Shown piece by piece: positions 18,049 through 26,692 of a DNA stretch of 64,000 bases; position 1 is the first letter of the stretch, and the number at the start of each line of letters is the position of its first letter. Made by a program: the position numbers and the translations under genes. Origin of the DNA: Rhizobium anhuiense (GTDB taxonomy: Bacteria; Pseudomonadota; Alphaproteobacteria; Rhizobiales; Rhizobiaceae); assembly GCF_003985145.1 (NCBI RefSeq), contig NZ_ML133540.1, positions 1-64,000 of the forward strand, in the 5' to 3' direction. Under the pieces are notes generated by a model that was given only the letters and a program-made list of their open reading frames with translations, was not told the DNA's origin and did no database searches.

Positions 18049-18618
18049 TCATTTCCGACCGATGGGATTTCTGAATTCATTCGCGGCTCTGAAACGCTGA
18101 AACTCGGTCTTAGCAGTAGACAAAAGGCCTCCGTTGATGAAGAGGTCTCTGGCGACGGCGGCCATTGCCTTGGCTGCAAGTGCTATGCCCTTGTGTGCGG
18201 CCGGTGCCTTGCCTTGCGCAACGAGTTGCCACGAGTGGGGCGGCGTTCCGACGGCATAACACGGCACATGGCATTGGACGGTTGGTACGATCCAACTCAG
18301 TGTTCCTACGTCCGTCGACGACGATGGGGTCAACCTTCCGTTCAGCGGCGAATAGATGTCGCTTGAAAGCACCTCATTCTTCTCCGGCAGCCCATACTCC
18401 GCGTAGGACGTCCTTATGTCCGTAGGCGACAGGGTCTTTTGAATCTCGGCGGTAAACCTCTTGTCCGCGTCGTCTAATTGTGGCCCACCAAGTACGGCCA
18501 GGTTCCGATGCGTAGCCATTTCGAGCGGAGCATTCCCAACAAGATTGGCTGCCCCCGAAAGCTGCTTGAACGCCATTGTATCTCGGTCATTAGCGCAGCG
18601 CCTTGCACGATCTTCCAA
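18049..18618 (-). pseudogene. C-terminal remnant of an AbgB-type M20 amidohydrolase
   Basis: About 190 codons resemble the last third of AbgB (p-aminobenzoyl-glutamate hydrolase subunit B) and related M20 peptidases: STDVGTLSWIVPTVQCHVPC, AVGTPPHSWQLVAQGKAPAA and HKGIALAAKAMAAVARDL. The N-terminal two thirds with the catalytic metal site are missing and nothing upstream (18619-18692 and beyond) supplies them. It follows the M81 peptidase on the same strand and may once have been the last gene of the lysA-dapF-transporter operon. Confidence 0.7.
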
Positions 18619-18692
18619 AGCAGTAAGCGACTATAATCGATGGTATACCTTGGAGCGCGCGCTCCAAGGTGGCAGCTACGCTAGATAATCGG

Positions 18693-20159
18693 TTAGTATC
18701 GTGTCTCCTTATCTAAGGGCCACAATGGTCGTCGGATCTGCTTATAGTCGTAGCGGGTCAGGTCTTGGCTCATCAGGCCAGGGCTATCCGCGAGATAATC
18801 ACGCTTGATTATGCTGGCGAAGCCGTCCCTCCACTTGTTGGTCGATTTAATTCCCACGATCTTGAAGCGCGATACATCGATCCCATGCATCAAAAATATC
18901 TCAGGATCGTACACCTGGTGGCGCTCGGAAACGACGATGACCTCGGTGCCACCTACTTGTAGCCGCACGGTCGGCCCTACATTCATCGACCGTCCTTTTT
19001 CTTCAGCGGACATACGGATGAAGCGGCCATCAGTTAGGGCTTTTACATATGCGTTTGCCTCGATGGGCGCACCATGCATTTCATCGGTCTTACCGCCGAG
19101 GGTTATCTGGATCGTCTTACCGACACCTGCCTCGTGCGACTGTCTGACAACCGCTGGATCGCAAACGGCAGCGTAGCAAGCCTCTCGCAGATCCGCCTCA
19201 AGCATTGCGCGCAAGAGATAAGTCCCATCGCCAGGGCATCCTCCCCCCGGATTATCTGCCCCGTCGAGTACAGCCACAGGCCAGTCGCCCGATGATAAAG
19301 CGATTTCGACGGCTGCTTCTGGGGAAAACGATTGTGCTCCAATGGTCTCTCTAGAATCCCAGACCAAACGGGCAATCTGCTTCGCGGCACCACCGGCCTT
19401 TTCCGCATTGCCATTGGCCACCACAAGTACCGATGCCCCCAAGTCCGAGTTGTCGACGTACGGGAAGCCATGAAAGAACGTGCACGAGACAATGTCGTCG
19501 TCCTTTTCAAATTGTCGACAAAGATCGTTCACTGCGGCGGCAACACCATACATTGTTGTGACGGGCGCTAGTAGGAAGGGGATCTTCTCAATATACAGTT
19601 CTGGAATAACGCTGCCATCCAGCAGTCTAGGGATGATATTTACCGCGTCCTGACCCCTTTCGAACATATCCGTATGAGGATGGTAGCGAGTGCCAAATGC
19701 CGCGTCGACTAATTCAGATAATCTCGGGTTTAAGTTCCCATGCAGATCCAGCGTTATCACGATTTTCACTTCTGGACCGACGAGTTGCCGAACCTTTTCG
19801 CAAATGTCTACTTCAATATTGCTCACGCCATGGGCGACCCCTGCGCCATGTAGAGCCAGAGCTACCGCATCGAGAGGAAGAGCTCTCTTGATGTGTAAAA
19901 GCAGATCATCGACCATTTGTGCATAGGCGTCCGCGTCAATGATACCCGAAGGCTCGTCATCCGCATGTAAAGTTGGCACCACTGTTGCACCTAAACTAGC
20001 CGCAGCATCCAGCATTCCGCCTAGATAGGATCGCACCCCTTCGTGCTTAAGAATGAGCGCGTCTCCCCGCACCACATCAAAGTCGGAAGACTTCGCGTCT
20101 TGGAGCCGAAATGTATTCGTTTCATGCTCGATGCCGCCAACTGCAAGCTTAAAGGTCAT
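18693..20159 (-). CDS. M81 family metallopeptidase (MlrC/microcystinase C-like)
   Basis: A 488-residue protein of the M81 (MlrC) family. The opening AVGGIEHETNTF, then VALALHGAGVAHG, ITLDLHGNLNPRL and GTRYHPHTDMFERG, provide the conserved Asp/His residues thought to bind zinc. The C-terminal domain contains VLDGADNPGGGCPGDGT, another family hallmark. Characterised members cleave linear products of microcystin, and many homologs sit next to ABC importers and are thought to hydrolyse unusual amide bonds. Here it is the final intact gene of the operon with the PotA/PotBC transporter, 166 bases downstream of the ATPase, so it likely processes the imported compound. Confidence 0.8.
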   Translation of the reverse strand: MTFKLAVGGIEHETNTFRLQDAKSSDFDVVRGDALILKHEGVRSYLGGMLDAAASLGATVVPTLHADDEPSGIIDADAYAQMVDDLLLHIKRALPLDAVALALHGAGVAHGVSNIEVDICEKVRQLVGPEVKIVITLDLHGNLNPRLSELVDAAFGTRYHPHTDMFERGQDAVNIIPRLLDGSVIPELYIEKIPFLLAPVTTMYGVAAAVNDLCRQFEKDDDIVSCTFFHGFPYVDNSDLGASVLVVANGNAEKAGGAAKQIARLVWDSRETIGAQSFSPEAAVEIALSSGDWPVAVLDGADNPGGGCPGDGTYLLRAMLEADLREACYAAVCDPAVVRQSHEAGVGKTIQITLGGKTDEMHGAPIEANAYVKALTDGRFIRMSAEEKGRSMNVGPTVRLQVGGTEVIVVSERHQVYDPEIFLMHGIDVSRFKIVGIKSTNKWRDGFASIIKRDYLADSPGLMSQDLTRYDYKQIRRPLWPLDKETRY

Positions 20160-20325
20160 TGTAACTGTAGTCCCCGTTGAAGAAGAGGCGCTGAGTAGAA
20201 GGATGTCCGTTCAACTAGCTCGGCCATACCTCAACCCCTTCCGATGAAGTGTCGTAGCTAATTGCCCGGACACGTCCGGATCAAAAGCCGACGTTTATCC
20301 TCGATTGCGACGCCGCCCGCCTCAG

Positions 20326-21396
20326 TTAGTTCAGCATGACGCAATGCTCGGGTTTCCAAGACACCGTTACCGAGGTGCCACCGGTATAGTGGGGTTGACC
20401 GCGGTTTTGCCGCTTAGCGATGATGGTTTCGTCACCGCACCGAATGTGGTATCTGGTCATCTCACCAAGGAAGAGCACGTTCTCGATGACGCCGGCGACG
20501 GAGTTCAGTGCCTCGGAAGACGTTGACACAGGGGTGATGTCGATATGCTCTGGGCGAACAAAGAGCCAACCATCGTCACCCTGGGACTGACCCGTCAGTT
20601 GTGCTGAGCAGGTAGAAATCCCTGCCATCGTCACCTTGCCCGCTCCGTTTTCCGCCTCATCGACGCGACAGGGAATCATGTTCGATTCTCCAACGAATGA
20701 CGCGACGAAGCGGTTTTTGGGCTTACTATAAAGACCTTTGCTGTCATCTACCTGCACGAGCCGACCTTCGTTGATCACGGCTATGCGGTCGGACATTGTT
20801 AGCGCCTCGTCCTGGTCGTGAGTTACGAAGACAACCGTCATGTTGAGTTCTTTCTGAATCCGCATGATTTCGATCTTCATGTGCTCTCGCAGATTCCGAT
20901 CCAATGCCCCGAGCGGCTCGTCCATAAGCAGGATGCTCGGATTGAACACGATCGCTCTGGCCAAGGCGATGCGTTGCTGCTGACCACCTGATAGTTGGTT
21001 GGGATAGCGGCTGCTGTACTGATCCATCTTGACGAGTTGCAAGGCCTTTGCGAGCTTTTCCTCGACGTCTTTGCGAGGCGTCTTCCGGACTGTGAGGGGG
21101 AAGGCGACGTTTTCTGCGACCGTCATATGCGGAAAGAGCGCATAGTTCTGGAAGACCATGCCAATTCCGCGCTCATAAGCGGGAAGATCGACGATCGACC
21201 GAGTGCCCAGGAAGATGTCACCTGATGTCGGTGTTTCGAAGCCGGCGATCATCTTGAGGGCGGTCGTTTTGCCAGAGCCCGATGGTCCCAGGAACGTAAC
21301 GAACTCCCCGGGTTGGATGTGGAGATCGAAGTCTTTCACCACATGCAGAGGGCCATAGAACTTCTGAATGTTTTTCATTTCAAGGCTAGTGGACAT
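20326..21396 (-). CDS. ABC transporter ATP-binding protein (PotA-like)
   Basis: A 356-residue ATPase. Walker A is GPSGSGKTT, the signature LSGGQQQRIALARA and Walker B ILLMDEPLGALD; the switch His is in VFVTHDQDEAL. The C-terminal third is a TOBE domain, as in PotA and other MOI-type importer ATPases. It lies 12 bases downstream of the fused permease gene and would power import of the ligand of the adjacent binding proteins. Confidence 0.9.
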   Translation of the reverse strand: MSTSLEMKNIQKFYGPLHVVKDFDLHIQPGEFVTFLGPSGSGKTTALKMIAGFETPTSGDIFLGTRSIVDLPAYERGIGMVFQNYALFPHMTVAENVAFPLTVRKTPRKDVEEKLAKALQLVKMDQYSSRYPNQLSGGQQQRIALARAIVFNPSILLMDEPLGALDRNLREHMKIEIMRIQKELNMTVVFVTHDQDEALTMSDRIAVINEGRLVQVDDSKGLYSKPKNRFVASFVGESNMIPCRVDEAENGAGKVTMAGISTCSAQLTGQSQGDDGWLFVRPEHIDITPVSTSSEALNSVAGVIENVLFLGEMTRYHIRCGDETIIAKRQNRGQPHYTGGTSVTVSWKPEHCVMLN

Positions 21397-21408
21397 ATTT
21401 GTCTCCGA

Positions 21409-23241
21409 TCATTCGGCCGTACTGGCCGCAGTGCGCTTTTCGTAACGCACGCGGATCAGTTGGACTGTGATTATCGATGCCGTAACGAGCACGACGATGA
21501 GAGTGGATGCTGCGCTAAGAAGCGGATCGATCTGATACTTGATATCGGCCCAGAACTTGATTGGAAGCGTCGGTGTCTGACGTCCCAGAAGGAAGAGGCC
21601 GACAAGAAGTTCGTCGAACGATGTGAGGAACGCGAGCAGGCTTGCCGTGAGAAGAGCCGGCTTCAAAATCGGAAGTGTCACAAGGCGAAGCACCTGATGC
21701 GGACGAGCGCCATGGACTGCGGCAGCTGGTTCAAGTGAGGCGTCGAAGTTCCTTAATGCGGCGGCCATCACTACTATGACGTAGGGCACGGACAGCAACA
21801 CATGTCCGATCACCAAGCCCGTGAAGGTTCCAAGGATTTTGAGACGAGCCTCGAATACATAGAGAGACGTTGCGATGATTACAACCGGGACCATAAGAGG
21901 AGACAGTGAGACCAGGAAGAGCATCTTCTTAAACAAGAACTTCGTGCGCACGAGCCAGAAGGCGCCCATGGTCCCAATGATCGTAGCGACGAATGCCGCG
22001 GCGATCCCGAGTTGGATCGAGAAGAAGAAGGACTGGTGCCAGTCCGCAGCATTCGCCAACTTTTGCCACCATTGCAGCGAGAAACCCGGGGGAGGAAACA
22101 CCACGAACGGCGAAGAGCTAAATGAGAGAATCACCACGACGATCAAGGGCGCTGTGAGGAACATTAGGATCGCGACCGTGTAAGCCCAAAGCCAACCGCC
22201 ATTTTTGGTGAGCAGGGCTCTTGTGACCGCATGGGTGCCTCCCTCAATAGCGGCGACGAGTGGAGCAAGCATTCGCTTTGCGCGCTTAAGCAGGCGAGCC
22301 GCAGCACGAGGCTCGCTATCCGGCGAGCTCGTCGCCGACGACCAGATCATTTCGAGGGGAATGAACAAGCTCGCGACGAAGAGGATTGCGATCGTGACGA
22401 AAAGCAGGACCATAGACGAAGCGTATCCGAGTTCAAAGTTCAGAAGCGTCGTCATTTGATCTACAATGAGTTGCGAAATCATCGTGTCGCTCGGTCCACC
22501 GAGGAGAGCTGGCGTGATGTAGAAGCCGATGGCGGTGATGAAAATCAGGATTCCCGCCGAAAATACGCCTGGCAGCGTCATCGGCAGATACACACGAAGG
22601 AAGGCTTGAACGGGTTTCGCCCCAAGGATCTGGGCCGCATGCGCGTAATCGTGGTCGATACGTGCCATTGCTGAATACATCGTGAAGATGGCCATCGGCA
22701 CGAAGACGTGTGTCATACCGACTACAACCGCGAAGGTGGTGTTTAGGAGTTGCAGAGGCGCGCTGATCAGGCCAAGCCAGATCAGCGCGTTATTTATGAT
22801 CCCTTCACGCCCCAGAATGATCATCCAGGCATAAGTCCGGATCAAAAAGGCTGTGAAGAGAGGGATCAGAATGAAGACGCTCAGAATGGACAGAGAGAGC
22901 GAGCGAACCTTGGTCAGGAGATAGGCTACCGGGTAGCCCAGCAGAAGCGAGACCACGGTGACAATAAGACCTACGCGAAGTGTATGAAGGAGAATGTTGA
23001 AGTTCACGGCACTGGCAAACACGCGTCCGTAATGTGCGAAATTCAGCTTCGTACCTTCGAAACTTCCCCAGAAGATGTAGGACAGCGGAATGACAAGGAA
23101 CCCGATCAACAAGACGAGAAGTGGAGTGGCTGCGACAACGCTGCCCATCTTTAATTTGCGGTTGGATCGGTTCATCGGTTTTTGTCTTTCGGCCAGCCCC
23201 TCAGACGCCGAAGCGACGGGATTGAAAGCTGCCACGTCCAT
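21409..23241 (-). CDS. Fused ABC permease (PotB-PotC-like) with two transmembrane domains
   Basis: A 610-residue membrane protein in which the two permeases normally encoded by separate genes are joined. The N-terminal half has six or so membrane segments and the coupling motif HAAQILGAKPVQAFLRVYLP; the C-terminal half starts near residue 345 with a new membrane segment and carries EPAAAVHGARPHQVLRLVTLP. The linker contains KRAKRML and other positively charged residues. The start at 23241 follows GAAGGAGAAAGG. It sits between binding protein 2 and the ATPase in one operon. Fusion of this sort is known in some spermidine/putrescine-class systems. Confidence 0.85.
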   Translation of the reverse strand: MDVAAFNPVASASEGLAERQKPMNRSNRKLKMGSVVAATPLLVLLIGFLVIPLSYIFWGSFEGTKLNFAHYGRVFASAVNFNILLHTLRVGLIVTVVSLLLGYPVAYLLTKVRSLSLSILSVFILIPLFTAFLIRTYAWMIILGREGIINNALIWLGLISAPLQLLNTTFAVVVGMTHVFVPMAIFTMYSAMARIDHDYAHAAQILGAKPVQAFLRVYLPMTLPGVFSAGILIFITAIGFYITPALLGGPSDTMISQLIVDQMTTLLNFELGYASSMVLLFVTIAILFVASLFIPLEMIWSSATSSPDSEPRAAARLLKRAKRMLAPLVAAIEGGTHAVTRALLTKNGGWLWAYTVAILMFLTAPLIVVVILSFSSSPFVVFPPPGFSLQWWQKLANAADWHQSFFFSIQLGIAAAFVATIIGTMGAFWLVRTKFLFKKMLFLVSLSPLMVPVVIIATSLYVFEARLKILGTFTGLVIGHVLLSVPYVIVVMAAALRNFDASLEPAAAVHGARPHQVLRLVTLPILKPALLTASLLAFLTSFDELLVGLFLLGRQTPTLPIKFWADIKYQIDPLLSAASTLIVVLVTASIITVQLIRVRYEKRTAASTAE

Positions 23242-23324
23242 GATGCCTTTCTCCTTCGCTGCTCGTCAAGGACGAGCGGCGTGTATCGAATTCTTCGTTA
23301 GGAGGTGGCGCGTCCCGCGCCACC

Positions 23325-24425
23325 TCACTGCGACAGGAGAGCTACGCAACGCTCGAGTGCTACGTCCCAGTTCGTGCGTCCATCGGCATTCTTGGTGTTC
23401 CACCATCTGTAGTCCTGGTAGACCTGCTTCTTTGCGATGGAGGGAGATCCTGGAAGGATATCGAGCAGTTCTTTCGATACGAGGCTGAAAGCTTTTTCGT
23501 TGACCGGGCCGTAGGAGATAGCTTCTGAGAACGCAGCCTGTGGTTCCGGGCGAGAAACGTATGCCAGGAATTTCTCGGCGTTTTCCTTATTCGGGGAACC
23601 CTTCATGACGACCCAGAAGTCATACTGAAGCAAGGATTGATCCCAGGAAAATTCCAACGGCGCACCTTCCTTCTTAGCGCCGAAGATACGGCCATTGTAG
23701 GCATCGGCCATATCAACCTCGCCACTGATCAAACTCTGAGGGGCATCTGCACCGGCGACCCACCAGCGACCGACATGGGGCTTCAGTACCGCCACTTTCG
23801 CGAATGCTCGGTCCATGTCGATGGGATAGACCTTGTCAGCGGGGACGCCGTCGCCCATAAGCGCACCTTCAAGCAAACCGCCGTCGACGAGCTTTTCGCA
23901 TTTGGGAAGGCTTCGCGCGCCTGGGAATTTCTTTACGTCATAGAAATCGACCCAGTTTTTCGGTTCTTGGCCTTTCGGAAACTTCGTGGTGTTGTAGGCG
24001 ACACCAACCGAATAGAGTAGCGCACCTACACCGTTCTCGTTCTTCATCTGCTCCGGCATTTCCGCAAGGGTGTCCTTTGCGAATAGGCTGTAGTCGATTT
24101 TCTCGACGGCGTCCTTTTCGACGAAGCCGGCGAGAGCACCGCCGGGAACAGATGTGAGGTCGGCTTCAGGCTGGCCAAGCTTCACCGAAGCTAGCAATTT
24201 GGCGTGATCTTCCGGTACCAACACCACCTTGATGCCGGTGTCACGTGTGAAAGGATCGAAGAAGGCTTTCTTCTGCGCCGCTTCCCAGGTGCCGCCGCCG
24301 GAAGTGATGACGAGTTCGCCTGTACCTTTAAGATTTGCGGGTACTTCGTCAGCCTTGGCGGGTGCCGACAGGGCAGCAAGCAACAAAACCGCGGTGAGTG
24401 ATTGAGTAATCGTTGTGGTTTTCAT
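23325..24425 (-). CDS. Periplasmic solute-binding protein, PotD class (paralog 2)
   Basis: A 366-residue binding protein. The signal peptide MKTTTITQSLTAVLLLAALS is followed by an APAKA cleavage site and DEVPANLKGTGELVI. The body (SGGGTWEAAQKKAFFDPF, LASVKLGQPEADL, WWVAGADAPQSLISGEVDMA) is strikingly similar to paralogs 1 and 3. It is directly upstream of the fused permease gene (83 bases) and is the most likely dedicated partner of that transporter. Its first 77 bases overlap the end of the deacylase reading frame. Confidence 0.85.
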   Translation of the reverse strand: MKTTTITQSLTAVLLLAALSAPAKADEVPANLKGTGELVITSGGGTWEAAQKKAFFDPFTRDTGIKVVLVPEDHAKLLASVKLGQPEADLTSVPGGALAGFVEKDAVEKIDYSLFAKDTLAEMPEQMKNENGVGALLYSVGVAYNTTKFPKGQEPKNWVDFYDVKKFPGARSLPKCEKLVDGGLLEGALMGDGVPADKVYPIDMDRAFAKVAVLKPHVGRWWVAGADAPQSLISGEVDMADAYNGRIFGAKKEGAPLEFSWDQSLLQYDFWVVMKGSPNKENAEKFLAYVSRPEPQAAFSEAISYGPVNEKAFSLVSKELLDILPGSPSIAKKQVYQDYRWWNTKNADGRTNWDVALERCVALLSQ

Positions 24426-25524
24426 CTGTATTCCCCTTTTTTTGAAGTAGCTCTGGTTTAAATCGAACGTTGGTCCCGTGCCATGGCCTGATCGTTGTCT
24501 GGCTTTGCTGTGTTCGAATGTCTCCCTTACGCTGGCTCGCTGCTCGTTCTTCCACAGCGATCGCTAGCACCGGCGACCCATTCGGAATGGAGGGGTGCGT
24601 TATGCGCCACAGCAAGAATCCTGTTTCGGGCGCGGCAATCTCCGCGACGGTTTCCCCAAACAGATCGCAGATAGTTCCGAGCCGCTGATCTTTATGAATT
24701 CGGTCGCCAGGCTCTACCTCCGAGTAAAACTCCCCGTCTGTCGGACAGGCCACCCAGATATAGTCGTCACAAGGAACCCGTGCTCGTTGGAATTCGGTTG
24801 ACGGCGTGTCGAGTATTCCTAGAGCCCGTGCGACATTAAGGACGCCGTCGACATGAAATTGCACTGAGGCTTCGTCAACTAATCCATTCGCGCCGGCCTC
24901 CGACATGATTGCGAGCCTGTTCTTCGAGGCAAATCCTGTCGGCGGGCGGCCTGGCTTCGGTATATGAGCAACGGGGAGGCCGACGACGAGTTCGGCGTCG
25001 AAGCACATCGCCATCCGTCTTGCACGTTCGTCCAGGACTGGGTCGTCCGTGTGCTGGAAGATGGTGAACTTGGAAACGTTTTCTCGAAGATCACCTCCGT
25101 GCATATCTACGTAGCAATCCGCACCCACGCACCACTCGTTCATTATTGCGTCACAGAGGATCTCAGAAAACGAGCCGTTGGGGTCGCCTGGGAACGAGAA
25201 ATTGATGTTTTTTCCATCGAGGGGACAGACGTATTCGCTGTATTTGTACAGTGCGGGCTGGTTCACAAGCGGGATAATCGAAACCGATCCCTGAATTTTT
25301 CGGGGATCGAACAGTTTCTGAAGGCGAACAGCAGCCTCGATAGCGGCGACCTCATTCACATGAACGCCTGCCGAGATACAAAGCCTCGGCCCATCACGAT
25401 CGCCACGGATCTCGCACAGAGGCCACATGTATCCTGAAAGACGAGGGTCGGCGAAGGAGAAGTGGCCTCGGAAGATGCCAGGCTCTCCATACGCAACGCT
25501 GTTCGATGAGGCAGTTATCTTCAT
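24349..25524 (-). CDS. AstE/AspA-type metal-dependent deacylase (M14 family)
   Basis: A 391-residue protein of the succinylglutamate desuccinylase/aspartoacylase family. Zinc ligands are His and Glu in AGVHVNEVAAIEAA and a His in YVDMHGGDLRE; NQPALYKYSEYVCPLDGKN and NINFSFPGDP match the substrate-binding region of N-acetyl-diaminobutyrate deacetylase-like members. It would remove an N-acyl group from an amino acid. Placed between two binding proteins of an import operon that also contains lysA and dapF, it may deacylate an imported N-acyl amino acid. The last 26 codons overlap binding protein 2 and run past the usual end of the family, so the true stop may have been lost by rearrangement. Confidence 0.75.
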   Translation of the reverse strand: MKITASSNSVAYGEPGIFRGHFSFADPRLSGYMWPLCEIRGDRDGPRLCISAGVHVNEVAAIEAAVRLQKLFDPRKIQGSVSIIPLVNQPALYKYSEYVCPLDGKNINFSFPGDPNGSFSEILCDAIMNEWCVGADCYVDMHGGDLRENVSKFTIFQHTDDPVLDERARRMAMCFDAELVVGLPVAHIPKPGRPPTGFASKNRLAIMSEAGANGLVDEASVQFHVDGVLNVARALGILDTPSTEFQRARVPCDDYIWVACPTDGEFYSEVEPGDRIHKDQRLGTICDLFGETVAEIAAPETGFLLWRITHPSIPNGSPVLAIAVEERAASQRKGDIRTQQSQTTIRPWHGTNVRFKPELLQKKGNTDENHNDYSITHRGFVACCPVGTRQG

Positions 25525-25557
25525 TGTCGTAGCACTCGTGGTTTCCGATGCTTGGTC

Positions 25558-26661
25558 CTATTGCGATAGCATCTCTACACAACGACTCATTGCGTCGTCG
25601 TAGTTCGTCCGGCCATCGGGACGCATCTCAGCCCACCATTTGTAGTTTTCGAAGATTTGCTTGTCGGCGATTTCCGGCGCTCCGGGGAGATCCGCAGCGA
25701 TTTCCTTCGGAAGAAGACCGAAAGCTTCCTTGTTGACAGGCCCGTAGCGCATGGCCAGTGCGAACTGCGACTGAGGGACAGGCCGCGAGATATAGGCCAA
25801 AAACTTGCTTGCATTTTCTTTGTTCGGCGAGCCTTTCATTATGACCCAGTAATCATACTGAAGAAGCGACTGGTTCCATGTGAAGGCGATGGGCGCACCT
25901 TCCTGCTTGGCCATGGCAATGCGGCCGTTGAAGGAAACTGCCATATCGGCGTCTCCGGAGATGAGGCTCTGCGGAGCTTCCGCTCCACCGGACCACCAAC
26001 GTCCCACGTTGGGCCTAAACTGCTTGATTTTCGCGAAGCCGCGATCGACGTCGAGTGGATACAGATTCGCCGGCGAAACTCCGTCTCCGAGCAGAGCGCC
26101 TGCCAGAAGACCGCCCGCGAGTATACGTTCACACTTCGGGAGCGCTCGCTTCCCCGGGAAGTCCTTCACATCGTAGAAATCGACCCAGTTGTCCGGATGC
26201 CTCCCATCGGCAGTGAATTTGTTGGTATTGAAGGCGATAACGGCGGAATAGAGCAGGGCTCCGACGCCGTTCTTGTCCACGAGTTGCTCGGGCATTGCTG
26301 AGAGAGTTTCTTTCGCGAAGAAGCTGTAGTCCATCGGCTCAACGGCGTCCTTCGAGATCCAGCCGGGAAACTCGCCGCCGGAAACGGACGTCAGATCCGC
26401 ATCCGGCTGACCGACTTTTACTGATGCAAGCAGCTTTCCGGGATTGGAGGGAACGACCACGATCTTGATTCCCGTATCCTTGGTGAACGGGTCGAAGAAC
26501 GCCTTTCGAAGCGCCGCCTCGTAGCTTCCGCCGTCGACTGCCACAACGACCTCTCCGGAACCCTTCAAGTTTTCCGGAATGTTTTCGGCGCGGACTGCAG
26601 AGACTTGTGTTACGGCCATCGCCGCGAAGCTAAGTGCCAGGCTGATAGTTCTAGTTGTCAT
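25558..26661 (-). CDS. Periplasmic solute-binding protein, PotD class (paralog 3)
   Basis: A 367-residue binding protein. The signal peptide MTTRTISLALSFAAMAVTQV ends at SAVRA before ENIPENLKGSGEVVV. The rest mirrors the other two paralogs: DGGSYEAALRKAFFDPFTK, LASVKVGQPDADL, RWWSGGAEAPQSLISGDADM. A good ribosome site (AAAAGGGGA) precedes the start. It sits 41 bases downstream of dapF copy 1 and 33 bases upstream of the deacylase gene, so it is in the same operon as lysA and dapF. Confidence 0.85.
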   Translation of the reverse strand: MTTRTISLALSFAAMAVTQVSAVRAENIPENLKGSGEVVVAVDGGSYEAALRKAFFDPFTKDTGIKIVVVPSNPGKLLASVKVGQPDADLTSVSGGEFPGWISKDAVEPMDYSFFAKETLSAMPEQLVDKNGVGALLYSAVIAFNTNKFTADGRHPDNWVDFYDVKDFPGKRALPKCERILAGGLLAGALLGDGVSPANLYPLDVDRGFAKIKQFRPNVGRWWSGGAEAPQSLISGDADMAVSFNGRIAMAKQEGAPIAFTWNQSLLQYDYWVIMKGSPNKENASKFLAYISRPVPQSQFALAMRYGPVNKEAFGLLPKEIAADLPGAPEIADKQIFENYKWWAEMRPDGRTNYDDAMSRCVEMLSQ

Positions 26662-26692
26662 CGCATTCCCCTTTTGGTTGTCTAAAGAAACG

